A stretch of DNA of 10,832 nt, taken from positions 18,377 to 29,208 of the forward strand of contig DIFN01000007.1 of the NCBI GenBank assembly GCA_002419145.1, given 5' to 3'. The notes below the pieces were generated by a model. The model ran no database searches, was not told where the DNA came from, and worked only from the letters and a program-made list of their open reading frames with translations. The position numbers and the translations under genes were made by a program. This DNA comes from Mageeibacillus sp. UBA5747 (GTDB lineage Bacteria > Bacillota > Clostridia > Saccharofermentanales > UBA5734). Positions 1-5,912 of this stretch are shown here, piece by piece. Position 1 is the stretch's first letter, and every line of letters begins with the position of its first letter.

Positions 1-708
1 CTGCTCAACCTTTACGGTGACCGCGGCAACCTGATCACACTCAAGCAGCGCTGCCTGTGGCGCGGGATCGCCTGCACCATCACACCCATCAGTCTGGGGG
101 ATTCTTTTGCGGCCAGCGATTATGACTTGGTTTTCATGGGCGGTGGCCAGGATTATGAACAGAACCTCCTCTACGAAGACCTGATCGAGCAAAAAGGAGC
201 GGCGATCCGGGCTGCCGTGGAAGATGACCTGGTTTTCCTGTGCATCTGCGGCGGCTATCAGCTGATGGGACGCTACTATGAGGAACAAGATGGCCACCGG
301 ATCGACGGCCTCGGCGCAATCGACATTTGGACCATCGGCCGCCCAGACCGCCTGATTGGCAACACGATCTACGAAGCCGCCTGGTTGTCTGATCTGGGCT
401 GCGATCCGGTGCTGGTAGGGTTTGAAAACCATTCTGGCCGCACCTATCTGGGGCCTTTAGTCCGGCCACTGGCCAAGGTCCGCAAAGGTGGCGGCAACAA
501 TGGCGATGACCAGACTGAAGGTGCAATTTACAAAAATACATATTGCACATACTCCCATGGGTCTTTTCTGCCAAAGAATCCAGATATGGCCGATTATCTC
601 ATTGAAACCGCCTTGAAAAGACGTTATCCTGAAGTGAAAGGCCTCCCGCCGCTTGATAATCAAATGAGCGAAAATGCAAGAAGATATCTTATAAATTGCA
701 ATTGCTGA
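1..708 (+). CDS. gatD: Lipid II isoglutaminyl synthase, glutaminase subunit GatD (5' end missing)
   Basis: Class I glutamine amidotransferase of the CobB/CobQ-like type. With MurT it amidates the D-glutamate of lipid II to D-isoglutamine, a cytoplasmic step of peptidoglycan precursor synthesis; GatD supplies ammonia from glutamine. The frame is open from base 1 (LLNLYGDRGNL, typical of the GatD N-terminus), so the start lies a little outside the window; about 235 residues are visible against roughly 240 for the family. The nucleophile is the Cys of ICGGYQLMG (codon 247-249). The catalytic His is in YSHGSFLPKNPDMADYL near the C-terminus (about 556-600), which matches the GatD ending (HGPLLPKNP-like). 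MurT is expected immediately upstream but cannot be seen. The stop at 706-708 is followed within 12 bases by the glnA promoter. Other CobB/CobQ-like proteins are less likely, because the length and the LPKNP ending point to GatD. Confidence 0.9.
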   Translation: MLNLYGDRGNLITLKQRCLWRGIACTITPISLGDSFAASDYDLVFMGGGQDYEQNLLYEDLIEQKGAAIRAAVEDDLVFLCICGGYQLMGRYYEEQDGHRIDGLGAIDIWTIGRPDRLIGNTIYEAAWLSDLGCDPVLVGFENHSGRTYLGPLVRPLAKVRKGGGNNGDDQTEGAIYKNTYCTYSHGSFLPKNPDMADYLIETALKRRYPEVKGLPPLDNQMSENARRYLINCNC

Positions 709-719
709 GGTGAAGATTC

Positions 720-749
720 TTGACAGGACTCATCGTTCGCAGCTACAAT
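720..749 (+). promoter_or_regulatory. Sigma-A-type promoter of glnA
   Basis: TTGACA at 720-725 and TACAAT at 744-749, separated by 18 bases, starting 12 bases after the gatD stop. A start site near 756-758 is inferred. The -10 lies inside a short dyad (GCTA-CAA-TAGC, 742-752). This gives glnA its own promoter and a leader of about 145 bases. Confidence 0.75.
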
Positions 750-763
750 AGCGTTTGTTTGAA

Positions 764-781
764 ATGAGCAATGGCGCTCAT
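764..781 (+). promoter_or_regulatory. Leader hairpin with ANTAR-target-like hexaloop
   Basis: Perfect 6-bp stem ATGAGC (764-769) / GCTCAT (776-781) around the six-base loop AATGGC. The loop has A at position 1 and G at position 4, the known signature of hairpins bound by ANTAR-domain antiterminators. Its 3' arm overlaps the base of the downstream terminator (774-778), so the two structures exclude each other. Known ANTAR targets usually have two such hairpins. I find only this one, so the assignment is an inference. Confidence 0.5.
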
Positions 782-817
782 CCGGCAGACCATCCCGTCT
801 GTCGGGGGCGCTTTTTT
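774..817 (+). terminator. Intrinsic terminator inside the glnA leader (attenuator)
   Basis: Core stem CCGGCAGAC (782-790) / GTCTGTCGG (797-805), nine pairs with one G-U and loop CATCCC. It is extended at the base by GCGC (774-777) pairing with GCGC (808-811), then T6 at 812-817. It lies after the glnA promoter and 83 bases before the glnA ATG, so it can both end read-through from gatD and attenuate glnA. The basal GCGC pairing is what brings the stem up against the T-run, and that part is shared with the 764-781 hairpin. Confidence 0.75.
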
Positions 818-900
818 GTTTTATAGCCAGAACAGCGATTTGCACGCCGGCCCGGACCACGGGTCATCCCCATTTTGTACCCACCAAGGAGGTAGCTGCC

Positions 901-2232
901 ATGAGCCTATACACCCGTGAGGACATCATCCGCATCGTCAAGGAGCAGGATGTCCGATTCATCCGACTTCAGTTTACTGATATTTTTGGCACCATGAAAA
1001 ACGTTTCGATCAGCTCGAGCCAGCTGGACAAAGCCCTGGATGGCATCTGCATGTTTGATGGATCGGCGATCGAAGGGTTCACCCGGGTCGAGGAATCAGA
1101 CATGTATCTTGAGCCAGATCTGGACTCGTTCCTGATTTTCCCCTGGCGGCCGCAGCAAGGCAAAGTAGCCCGGCTGGTCTGTGATCTCAAAACACTCGAA
1201 GGCAAAACCTTTGCCGGCGACCCGCGCCAGATCCTCCGTCAAGTCGTCCGGCAGGCCGAAGAGATGGGTTACATTTTCAACGTGGGGCCGGAATGTGAAT
1301 TTTTTCTGTTCAACACCGATGACCAGGGCAATCCCACCACCCAGACCAACGACACCGGATCTTATTTCGACCTGGAGCCGCTCGGCCAAGGAGAAGACGT
1401 CCGGCGCGAAATCGTCCTGGCCCTGGAAGATATGGGCTTTGAAGTCGAAGCCTCGCATCATGAGGTTGCACCCGGCCAGCATGAAATCGACTTCCGCTTT
1501 GACGAAGCGGTCGCTGCGGCAGATCGCCTGATGACTTTCAAACAAGCCGTCAAAACCATCGCCCGCCGCTATGGCATGCACGCCACGTTCATGCCCAAGC
1601 CAATCGCCAAAGTCAGCGGATCTGGCCTGCACACCAATCTGTCTTTGTTCCAGGATGGTGTCAACGTGTTCAATGATCCTTCAGATCCGGAAGGACTGTC
1701 CCCAATTGCCCGCTTTTTCATAGGCGGGCTCCTGGAACACATGCGAGGCATCACCGCGATTGCCAACCCGCTGGTCAATTCCTATAAACGCTTCGTGCCT
1801 GGGTTTGAAGCCCCCTGCACCATCTCCTGGTCATTGCACAACAGAAGCCCGCTGATCCGAATCCCGGCCATTCGGGGCGAAAACACCCGCATCGAACTCA
1901 GAAGCCCCGACCCGGCCAGCAACCCCTATTTGCTGTTTGCTGCCTGTCTGGCCGCCGGCCTCGATGGCATCCGGCGCCAGCTCGACCCAGGTCCCTCACT
2001 CAACACCAATTTCTTTGCCATGAACGCCGAGGAACGAGCCGCCCGCAAAATTATGGACCTGCCCATGAGTCTGCAGGAAGCGCTCGATGAACTGGAAAAG
2101 GACGTGCTTTTGCATGAAGTTCTCGGCGAACACGTGATGGAGAAATACATCGCTTCCAAACGCAAAGAATGGGGTGACTATCGCAAAGTGGTCACCCAGT
2201 GGGAGATTGACCAGTACTTGCGCCAGTATTGA
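901..2232 (+). CDS. glnA: Glutamine synthetase, type I-alpha
   Basis: Makes glutamine from glutamate, ammonia and ATP as a cytoplasmic dodecamer; 443 aa, against 444 for the B. subtilis enzyme. Visible motifs: MFDGSAIEGFTRVEESDMYLEPD (51-73), metal/glutamate site ECEFFLF (131-137), HHEVAPGQHEIDFRF (186-200; E188 and E195), ATP-site segment KPIAKVSGSGLHTNLSLF (233-250; H244), NPLVNSYKRFVPGFEAP (289-305) with the flap Glu at E303, and NRSPLIRIPAIRGENTRIELRSPDP (314-338). R62 and E423 correspond to the B. subtilis residues that mediate glutamine feedback inhibition. The NLYxLP adenylylation loop of the beta type is absent. AAGGAGG at 886-892 sets the ATG with 8 bases of spacing. It has its own promoter and a leader attenuator, and is followed after 53 bases by an ANTAR-protein gene that probably regulates it. 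Confidence 0.98.
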   Translation: MSLYTREDIIRIVKEQDVRFIRLQFTDIFGTMKNVSISSSQLDKALDGICMFDGSAIEGFTRVEESDMYLEPDLDSFLIFPWRPQQGKVARLVCDLKTLEGKTFAGDPRQILRQVVRQAEEMGYIFNVGPECEFFLFNTDDQGNPTTQTNDTGSYFDLEPLGQGEDVRREIVLALEDMGFEVEASHHEVAPGQHEIDFRFDEAVAAADRLMTFKQAVKTIARRYGMHATFMPKPIAKVSGSGLHTNLSLFQDGVNVFNDPSDPEGLSPIARFFIGGLLEHMRGITAIANPLVNSYKRFVPGFEAPCTISWSLHNRSPLIRIPAIRGENTRIELRSPDPASNPYLLFAACLAAGLDGIRRQLDPGPSLNTNFFAMNAEERAARKIMDLPMSLQEALDELEKDVLLHEVLGEHVMEKYIASKRKEWGDYRKVVTQWEIDQYLRQY

Positions 2233-2233
2233 A

Positions 2234-2280
2234 GGCTGCCCCCTCAGATCCGGCCTGATTTCTTGACGAAAGGGGGTGCC
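2234..2280 (+). promoter_or_regulatory. Hairpin covering the ribosome binding site of the ANTAR gene
   Basis: GGC (2234-2236) and CCCCCT (2239-2244), just after the glnA stop, can pair with AGGGGG (2271-2276) and GCC (2278-2280) with a small bulge. The AAAGGGGG ribosome binding site of the next gene (2269-2276) would be buried in the stem. An inner TCAG/CTGA pairing (2244-2247 / 2255-2258) can form in the loop. No T-run follows, so it is not an intrinsic terminator. Control of translation is an inference. Confidence 0.4.
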
Positions 2281-2285
2281 GCTTT

Positions 2286-2876
2286 ATGCGCAGCCTGATC
2301 ATTGCCCATCCCGACCATGACACGGCCGGCAAATTGCATAGCCTGCTGCACAGCCGTGGCCTCCCAGTCCTGGGGATTGCCACCAGCGGTGCCCAAGTCC
2401 TGCAGCAAGTGGCCCAGTGTGACGAAGGCTGCGTCATCATCAGCCCCTTCCGTCTCCATGACCTGTCAGCCAACGAAATCCGTCGCCTGCTCGATCCAAC
2501 CTGCGATATGCTGGTCTTGGTCAATGCCCGCCAGATCAGCCAGGTTTATGGTGAGGGGATCTACACCCTGGTTCAGCCCTTTTCCGGCCAGGACGTCCTC
2601 GATGCGGCCAGTGGATTGCTCGACCACCGGCCACCGCAGATTCTGCTCCAGCCGACTGAGGCGTTGAGCTACAGCCAGCCCCAGGTCAGTTCTCCAGGCT
2701 TGGACAAGACAACAGTGAACCGCAGCACAGATGAGCAGCAGATCATCGAGCGCGCCAAGTCCTTCCTGATGCAACGCAAACACATGACCGAACCGGAAGC
2801 ACACCGATTTCTGCAGAAACGCAGCATGGAATCCGGGATCCGGATTGTCGAACTGGCTAAGCGCCTGTTACAATAG
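2286..2876 (+). CDS. ANTAR-domain RNA-binding antiterminator with degenerate receiver domain
   Basis: 196 aa. The N-terminal ~115 residues have the size and rhythm of a response-regulator receiver (MRSLIIAHPDHDTAGKLHSLL; TLVQPFSGQDVLDAASGLL). The usual active site is lost: the phospho-acceptor region reads VIISPF (S53 where Asp is expected) and the conserved Lys before Pro is Gln (Q97). A linker (about 116-148) leads to the ANTAR domain (about 149-196), with IIERAKSFLMQRKHMTEPEAHRFLQ and IRIVELAKRLL fitting the ERAKxxLM...EAxxxLxxxxM pattern. ANTAR domains bind paired RNA hairpins and prevent intrinsic termination. Clostridia often carry such a gene beside glnA. It lies 53 bases after glnA, so it is probably cotranscribed and acts on the glnA leader terminator (inference). 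Start chosen for AAAGGGGG at 2269-2276. Phosphorylation-independent control is likely. Confidence 0.85.
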   Translation: MRSLIIAHPDHDTAGKLHSLLHSRGLPVLGIATSGAQVLQQVAQCDEGCVIISPFRLHDLSANEIRRLLDPTCDMLVLVNARQISQVYGEGIYTLVQPFSGQDVLDAASGLLDHRPPQILLQPTEALSYSQPQVSSPGLDKTTVNRSTDEQQIIERAKSFLMQRKHMTEPEAHRFLQKRSMESGIRIVELAKRLLQ

Positions 2877-2924
2877 ATTTGCAAGTAGCATATCAAAAAG
2901 TTGCAAGGAGGCACCTTTTAAACC

Positions 2925-3779
2925 ATGATTGGTAAGAATATCCTCGTCTTCACCAAAATGCATGGTGCAGGCAATGACTATATCTACATCAATGCGATTG
3001 CCCAGCCGGTCGCAGATCCACAAAGCCTGGCCATCCGCCTGTCAGACCGCCATTTTGGCATCGGTGGAGATGGCATCGTCCTGATCAAGCCGTCCCGGAC
3101 GGCCGATTTTTTCATGGACATGTACAATGCCGACGGCTCGCGCGGTCAAATGTGCGGCAATGCCATCCGTTGTGTCGCGAAATACGTCCATGACCGCCGC
3201 CTCACCGACAAGACCACCCTGGAGATTGAGACCCTGAGCGGCGTCAAGACCCTGGAGCTCCACCTCGATGACAATCGCCAGGTGGCCACGGTTACCGTCA
3301 ACATGGGCGCACCTGTTTTTGCGCCTGAGCAGATCCCGGTCCACTTCGCCGGCGAGCAGATGATTGAAGCTCCGGTCACAGTTGACGGGCAGACCTACCA
3401 GCTGACATCGGTCTCCATGGGCAACCCGCACACGGTTATCTTCACCACCGGTGTCAAAGACCTCGACCTCACTCGCATCGGTCCGGCTTTCGAACACCTG
3501 CCGATCTTCCCCGACCGCGTCAACACCGAGTTTTGCGAGGTCATCGACCGCCAGACCTTGCGTATGCGCGTCTGGGAACGTGGCTCTGGAGAAACCCTCG
3601 CCTGTGGCACCGGCGCCTGCGCGACCCTCGCCGCTGCTGTTGTGACGGGGCGAGCAGACCGTAAAGCCAGATTGGAACTGACCGGCGGAACCCTGGAAAT
3701 CGAATGGGATGAAGCCAGTGGCGATATCTTCATGACCGGACCCGCTGAATTTGTTTTTGACGGCACCGTCAACCTGTAA
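2925..3779 (+). CDS. dapF: Diaminopimelate epimerase
   Basis: PLP-independent racemase converting LL-diaminopimelate to meso-diaminopimelate, used for lysine and the peptidoglycan cross-link. 284 aa, normal for the family. Both catalytic cysteines are present: C77 in NADGSRGQMCGNAIRC and C227 in GSGETLACGTGACAT. Other family motifs are FTKMHGAGNDYIYI (9-22), RHFGIGGDGIVLI (42-54) and SMGNPHTVIF (164-173). AAGGAGG at 2905-2911 precedes the ATG by 13 bases, a rather long spacing, but no closer start codon exists. A 6-base palindrome TTGCAA occurs twice, at 2879-2884 and 2901-2906, the second overlapping the ribosome binding site. It follows the ANTAR gene by 48 bases and precedes dapL by 31, so it is probably read from the glnA promoter with dapL. 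Confidence 0.97.
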   Translation: MIGKNILVFTKMHGAGNDYIYINAIAQPVADPQSLAIRLSDRHFGIGGDGIVLIKPSRTADFFMDMYNADGSRGQMCGNAIRCVAKYVHDRRLTDKTTLEIETLSGVKTLELHLDDNRQVATVTVNMGAPVFAPEQIPVHFAGEQMIEAPVTVDGQTYQLTSVSMGNPHTVIFTTGVKDLDLTRIGPAFEHLPIFPDRVNTEFCEVIDRQTLRMRVWERGSGETLACGTGACATLAAAVVTGRADRKARLELTGGTLEIEWDEASGDIFMTGPAEFVFDGTVNL

Positions 3780-3810
3780 AAGACCTGAAATACCAGTCAA
3801 GGAGCACTCC

Positions 3811-5031
3811 ATGGCCAGAATCAATGAAAACTACACCCGCCTGCCCGGCAGCTACCTGTTCTCGGATATTGCCCGGCGTGTCAGTGCCTTTACAACGGCC
3901 AACCCGGACCGTTCGATCATCCGCCTTGGCATCGGTGATGTCACCCGGCCGCTGGCACCTAGCGTCATCACTGCTCTGCACCAGGCGGTCGCGGAGCAGG
4001 CAGACGCTGCGACTTTCCGCGGTTACGGACCCGAGCTTGGCTACGATTTCCTGCGCCAGAAAATTGCTGACGTCCATTACGGCCGTCTGGGTGTGAAGAT
4101 TGACACCGACGAGATTTTCGTATCCGACGGCGCCAAAAGCGACACTGGCAACATCGGCGACATTTTTGCCGCCGACAGCACGGTTGCTGTCTGCGACCCG
4201 GTCTACCCCGTCTATGTCGACACCAATGCGATGGCCGGCCGAGCCGGGCACTACCAGAGCAGTGGCCACTGGGACCGGATCTTGTACCTGCCTTGCAGCC
4301 AGGAGAACAGTTTCATTCCGGAAATTCCCGGCCCTCATGTGCCAGCCCCCGAGCTGATCTACCTGTGTTTCCCCAACAATCCGACCGGCTCCACGATCAG
4401 CGCCATCGATCTGCACGACTGGGTGGATTATGCCCGCCGCAACGGCAGCGTCATTTTCTACGATGCCGCCTATGAATCCTATATCACCGAAGATCTGCCG
4501 CACAGCATCTACGAAATCGAAGGCGCCCGCGAATGTGCCATCGAGTTTTGCAGCTTCTCCAAAACAGCCGGTTTCACAGGTATCCGCCTCGGCTTTACCG
4601 TTGTGCCCAAGGAACTGCGCATCGCTGGCGTCACCCTCAACAGCCTCTGGGCCCGCCGCCAATCCACCAAATTCAACGGCGCCAGTTACCTGACCCAGAG
4701 GGCCGGTGAAGCTGTCTACAGCGAACAAGGCCAGAAAGAAATCCACGAAACCATCGCCTACTACCAGAACAATGCCCGCGTCATCCGCGAAGGCTTGCTC
4801 GCGATGGGCTGGTCGGTCTTTGGCGGCCAAAACGCCCCCTATATTTGGCTCAAGACCCCGCAAAACCTCTCGTCCTGGGAGTTTTTCGATCTGCTCTTGA
4901 ACAAAGCTGGCGTCGTCGGCACCCCTGGCAGCGGTTTCGGCCCTGCTGGTGAAGGCTATTTTCGCCTGACAGCCTTTGGCTCAGCTGAAAATACTGCTGC
5001 CGCCATCGAACGGATCCGCACCCTCTTCTGA
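3811..5031 (+). CDS. dapL: LL-diaminopimelate aminotransferase
   Basis: PLP enzyme (fold type I) that converts tetrahydrodipicolinate directly to LL-diaminopimelate with glutamate as amino donor, bypassing the DapD/C/E steps; DapF, encoded just upstream, takes the product onward. 406 aa, close to the usual ~410. The N-terminus MARINENYTRLPGSYLFSDI and the segment IIRLGIGDVTRPL (36-48) are typical of DapL. FRGYGPELGYDFLR follows at 69-82. The PLP lysine is K251 in SFSKTAGFTGIRLG; N190 (FPNNPTG), D218 and Y221 (YDAAYE) contact the cofactor, and R385 (YFRLTAF) should bind the substrate carboxylate. AAGGAG at 3799-3804 fixes the ATG at 3811. An in-frame ATG at 3751 lies inside dapF without a ribosome binding site and is rejected. 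Confidence 0.96.
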   Translation: MARINENYTRLPGSYLFSDIARRVSAFTTANPDRSIIRLGIGDVTRPLAPSVITALHQAVAEQADAATFRGYGPELGYDFLRQKIADVHYGRLGVKIDTDEIFVSDGAKSDTGNIGDIFAADSTVAVCDPVYPVYVDTNAMAGRAGHYQSSGHWDRILYLPCSQENSFIPEIPGPHVPAPELIYLCFPNNPTGSTISAIDLHDWVDYARRNGSVIFYDAAYESYITEDLPHSIYEIEGARECAIEFCSFSKTAGFTGIRLGFTVVPKELRIAGVTLNSLWARRQSTKFNGASYLTQRAGEAVYSEQGQKEIHETIAYYQNNARVIREGLLAMGWSVFGGQNAPYIWLKTPQNLSSWEFFDLLLNKAGVVGTPGSGFGPAGEGYFRLTAFGSAENTAAAIERIRTLF

Positions 5032-5056
5032 AGTTACGAGTTTCTTCTGAGATCGC

Positions 5057-5065
5057 TGGTATAAT
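5057..5065 (+). promoter_or_regulatory. Extended -10 promoter of deoC
   Basis: TGG followed by TATAAT (TATAAT at 5060-5065) gives an extended -10 element. No good -35 box lies 16-18 bases upstream. It sits 25 bases after the dapL stop, in a 130-base gap, with no terminator visible after dapL. CTTCTGA occurs twice just upstream (5025-5031 and 5044-5050). deoC may thus be transcribed both from here and by read-through. Confidence 0.6.
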
Positions 5066-5109
5066 GAAACTACGTACCCCAGATAACCGCTGCCAGACCT
5101 GAAAGAACG

Positions 5110-5135
5110 TGACATCTGTAAACAGGTGACACCTG
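5110..5135 (+). promoter_or_regulatory. Overlapping palindromes in the deoC leader
   Basis: A 22-base imperfect palindrome at 5110-5131 has arms matching the pattern TGxCAxCTGT / ACAGxTGxCA. It overlaps a perfect shorter one, CAGGT-GAC-ACCTG, at 5123-5135. As RNA, CATCTG (5113-5118) pairs with CAGGTG (5123-5128) around the loop TAAA. It lies about 45 bases after the -10 and before the ribosome binding site. It could be a repressor operator or an mRNA structure; the sequence does not decide. Confidence 0.35.
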
Positions 5136-5161
5136 AATCCAAGTGAAGAAGGAGGACTACC

Positions 5162-5803
5162 ATGAATCTCGCTCCTTACATCGATCACACCATTCTCAAA
5201 CCTGACGCCACCCAGGACATGGTGCGCACCCTCTGCGCCGAAGCACGCGAATTTGGCTTTGCCTCGGTCTGCGTCAATTCCTGCCATGCGCGTCTGGTCT
5301 CCGAGGCACTGGCTGGCAGTGACGTGCTGACCTGTGTCGTCATTGGCTTCCCGCTCGGCGCGATGTCAACACCTGCCAAGGTTTTCGAAACCCAGCAAGC
5401 GGTGCGCGACGGGGCTCAGGAGATCGACATGGTGGTCAATATCGGTGCCATCAAGGACGGCCGCTGGGAATTTGTCCAGGATGACATCACTGCCGTTGTC
5501 GAGGCAGCCCGACCGGCCAAGGTTAAAGTCATCCTTGAGACCTGCCTGCTGACCGACGACGAGAAACTGCGCGCCTGTGAGGTCAGTGTGGCTGCAGGAG
5601 CAGCCTTTGTCAAAACCTCGACCGGCTTTTCTACCGGCGGAGCCACCCTCGCCGATGTCGCCCTGATGAATTCAGCTGTCGCTGGCCAGGCCCTGGTCAA
5701 GGCATCTGGAGGCATTCGCGATGCTGCCACAGCTCGGGCGATGATCGATGCCGGTGCCGACCGGATTGGCACCAGCAACGGAGTTGCCATTATCAAAGGC
5801 TGA
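5162..5803 (+). CDS. deoC: Deoxyribose-phosphate aldolase
   Basis: Class I aldolase that splits 2-deoxy-D-ribose 5-phosphate to glyceraldehyde 3-phosphate and acetaldehyde, the last step of deoxynucleoside salvage catabolism. 213 aa, a common length for the Firmicutes form. The start YIDHTILKPDAT (6-17), the core VVIGFPLGAMSTPAKVFE (59-76) and EIDMVVNIGA (87-96, with D89) are typical. The Schiff-base lysine is K151 in AAFVKTSTGFSTGGAT, and the second active-site lysine is K180 in ALVKASGGIRD. AAGGAGG at 5149-5155 is 6 bases from the ATG. It has its own upstream promoter and no other deo gene next to it. The purA promoter begins 2 bases after its stop, and the hairpin-plus-T-run at 5844-5885 would end its transcript. 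Confidence 0.97.
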   Translation: MNLAPYIDHTILKPDATQDMVRTLCAEAREFGFASVCVNSCHARLVSEALAGSDVLTCVVIGFPLGAMSTPAKVFETQQAVRDGAQEIDMVVNIGAIKDGRWEFVQDDITAVVEAARPAKVKVILETCLLTDDEKLRACEVSVAAGAAFVKTSTGFSTGGATLADVALMNSAVAGQALVKASGGIRDAATARAMIDAGADRIGTSNGVAIIKG

Positions 5804-5804
5804 A

Positions 5805-5834
5805 TTGACACTTTTTGCTGCCCCATACTATAAT
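5805..5834 (+). promoter_or_regulatory. Strong sigma-A-type promoter of purA-guaA
   Basis: TTGACA (5805-5810) and TATAAT (5829-5834) with 18 bases between; both hexamers are consensus. The -10 is framed by an inverted repeat, TGCCCC (5819-5824) and GGGGCA (5839-5844), centred on the promoter's melting region and on the expected start site, a plausible operator position. Start site near 5841 (inferred). Confidence 0.8.
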
Positions 5835-5843
5835 AGGCGGGGC

Positions 5844-5885
5844 AAGACGTCCCTCGACACTACTTGGGACGTCTTTTGTATTTTT
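5844..5885 (+). terminator. Intrinsic terminator between purA promoter and purA
   Basis: Perfect 10-bp stem AAGACGTCCC (5844-5853) / GGGACGTCTT (5866-5875), 12-base loop, then a T-rich tail TTGTATTTTT (5876-5885). It would stop the deoC transcript. It also lies within a few bases of the inferred purA start site, so purA transcripts must cross it. I see no alternative antiterminator pairing. Confidence 0.75.
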
Positions 5886-5912
5886 GGTTAGATCTCCGAG
5901 GAGGACTGTATC

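Noticed and set aside
756..900. A glutamine riboswitch or T-box in the glnA leader
   Set aside because: Too little sequence lies before the terminator for either structure, and neither T-box nor glnA-riboswitch core motifs are seen.
3751..3810. Longer dapL start at 3751, adding 20 residues
   Set aside because: It lies inside dapF without a ribosome binding site; the ATG at 3811 has AAGGAG 6 bases upstream and gives the family's N-terminus.
3769..4863. Long open frames on the - strand opposite dapL, and likewise opposite dapF (3042-3824) and guaA (7881-8675)
   Set aside because: They are antisense to well-identified enzymes and arise from GC-rich codon use; their translations show no family motifs.
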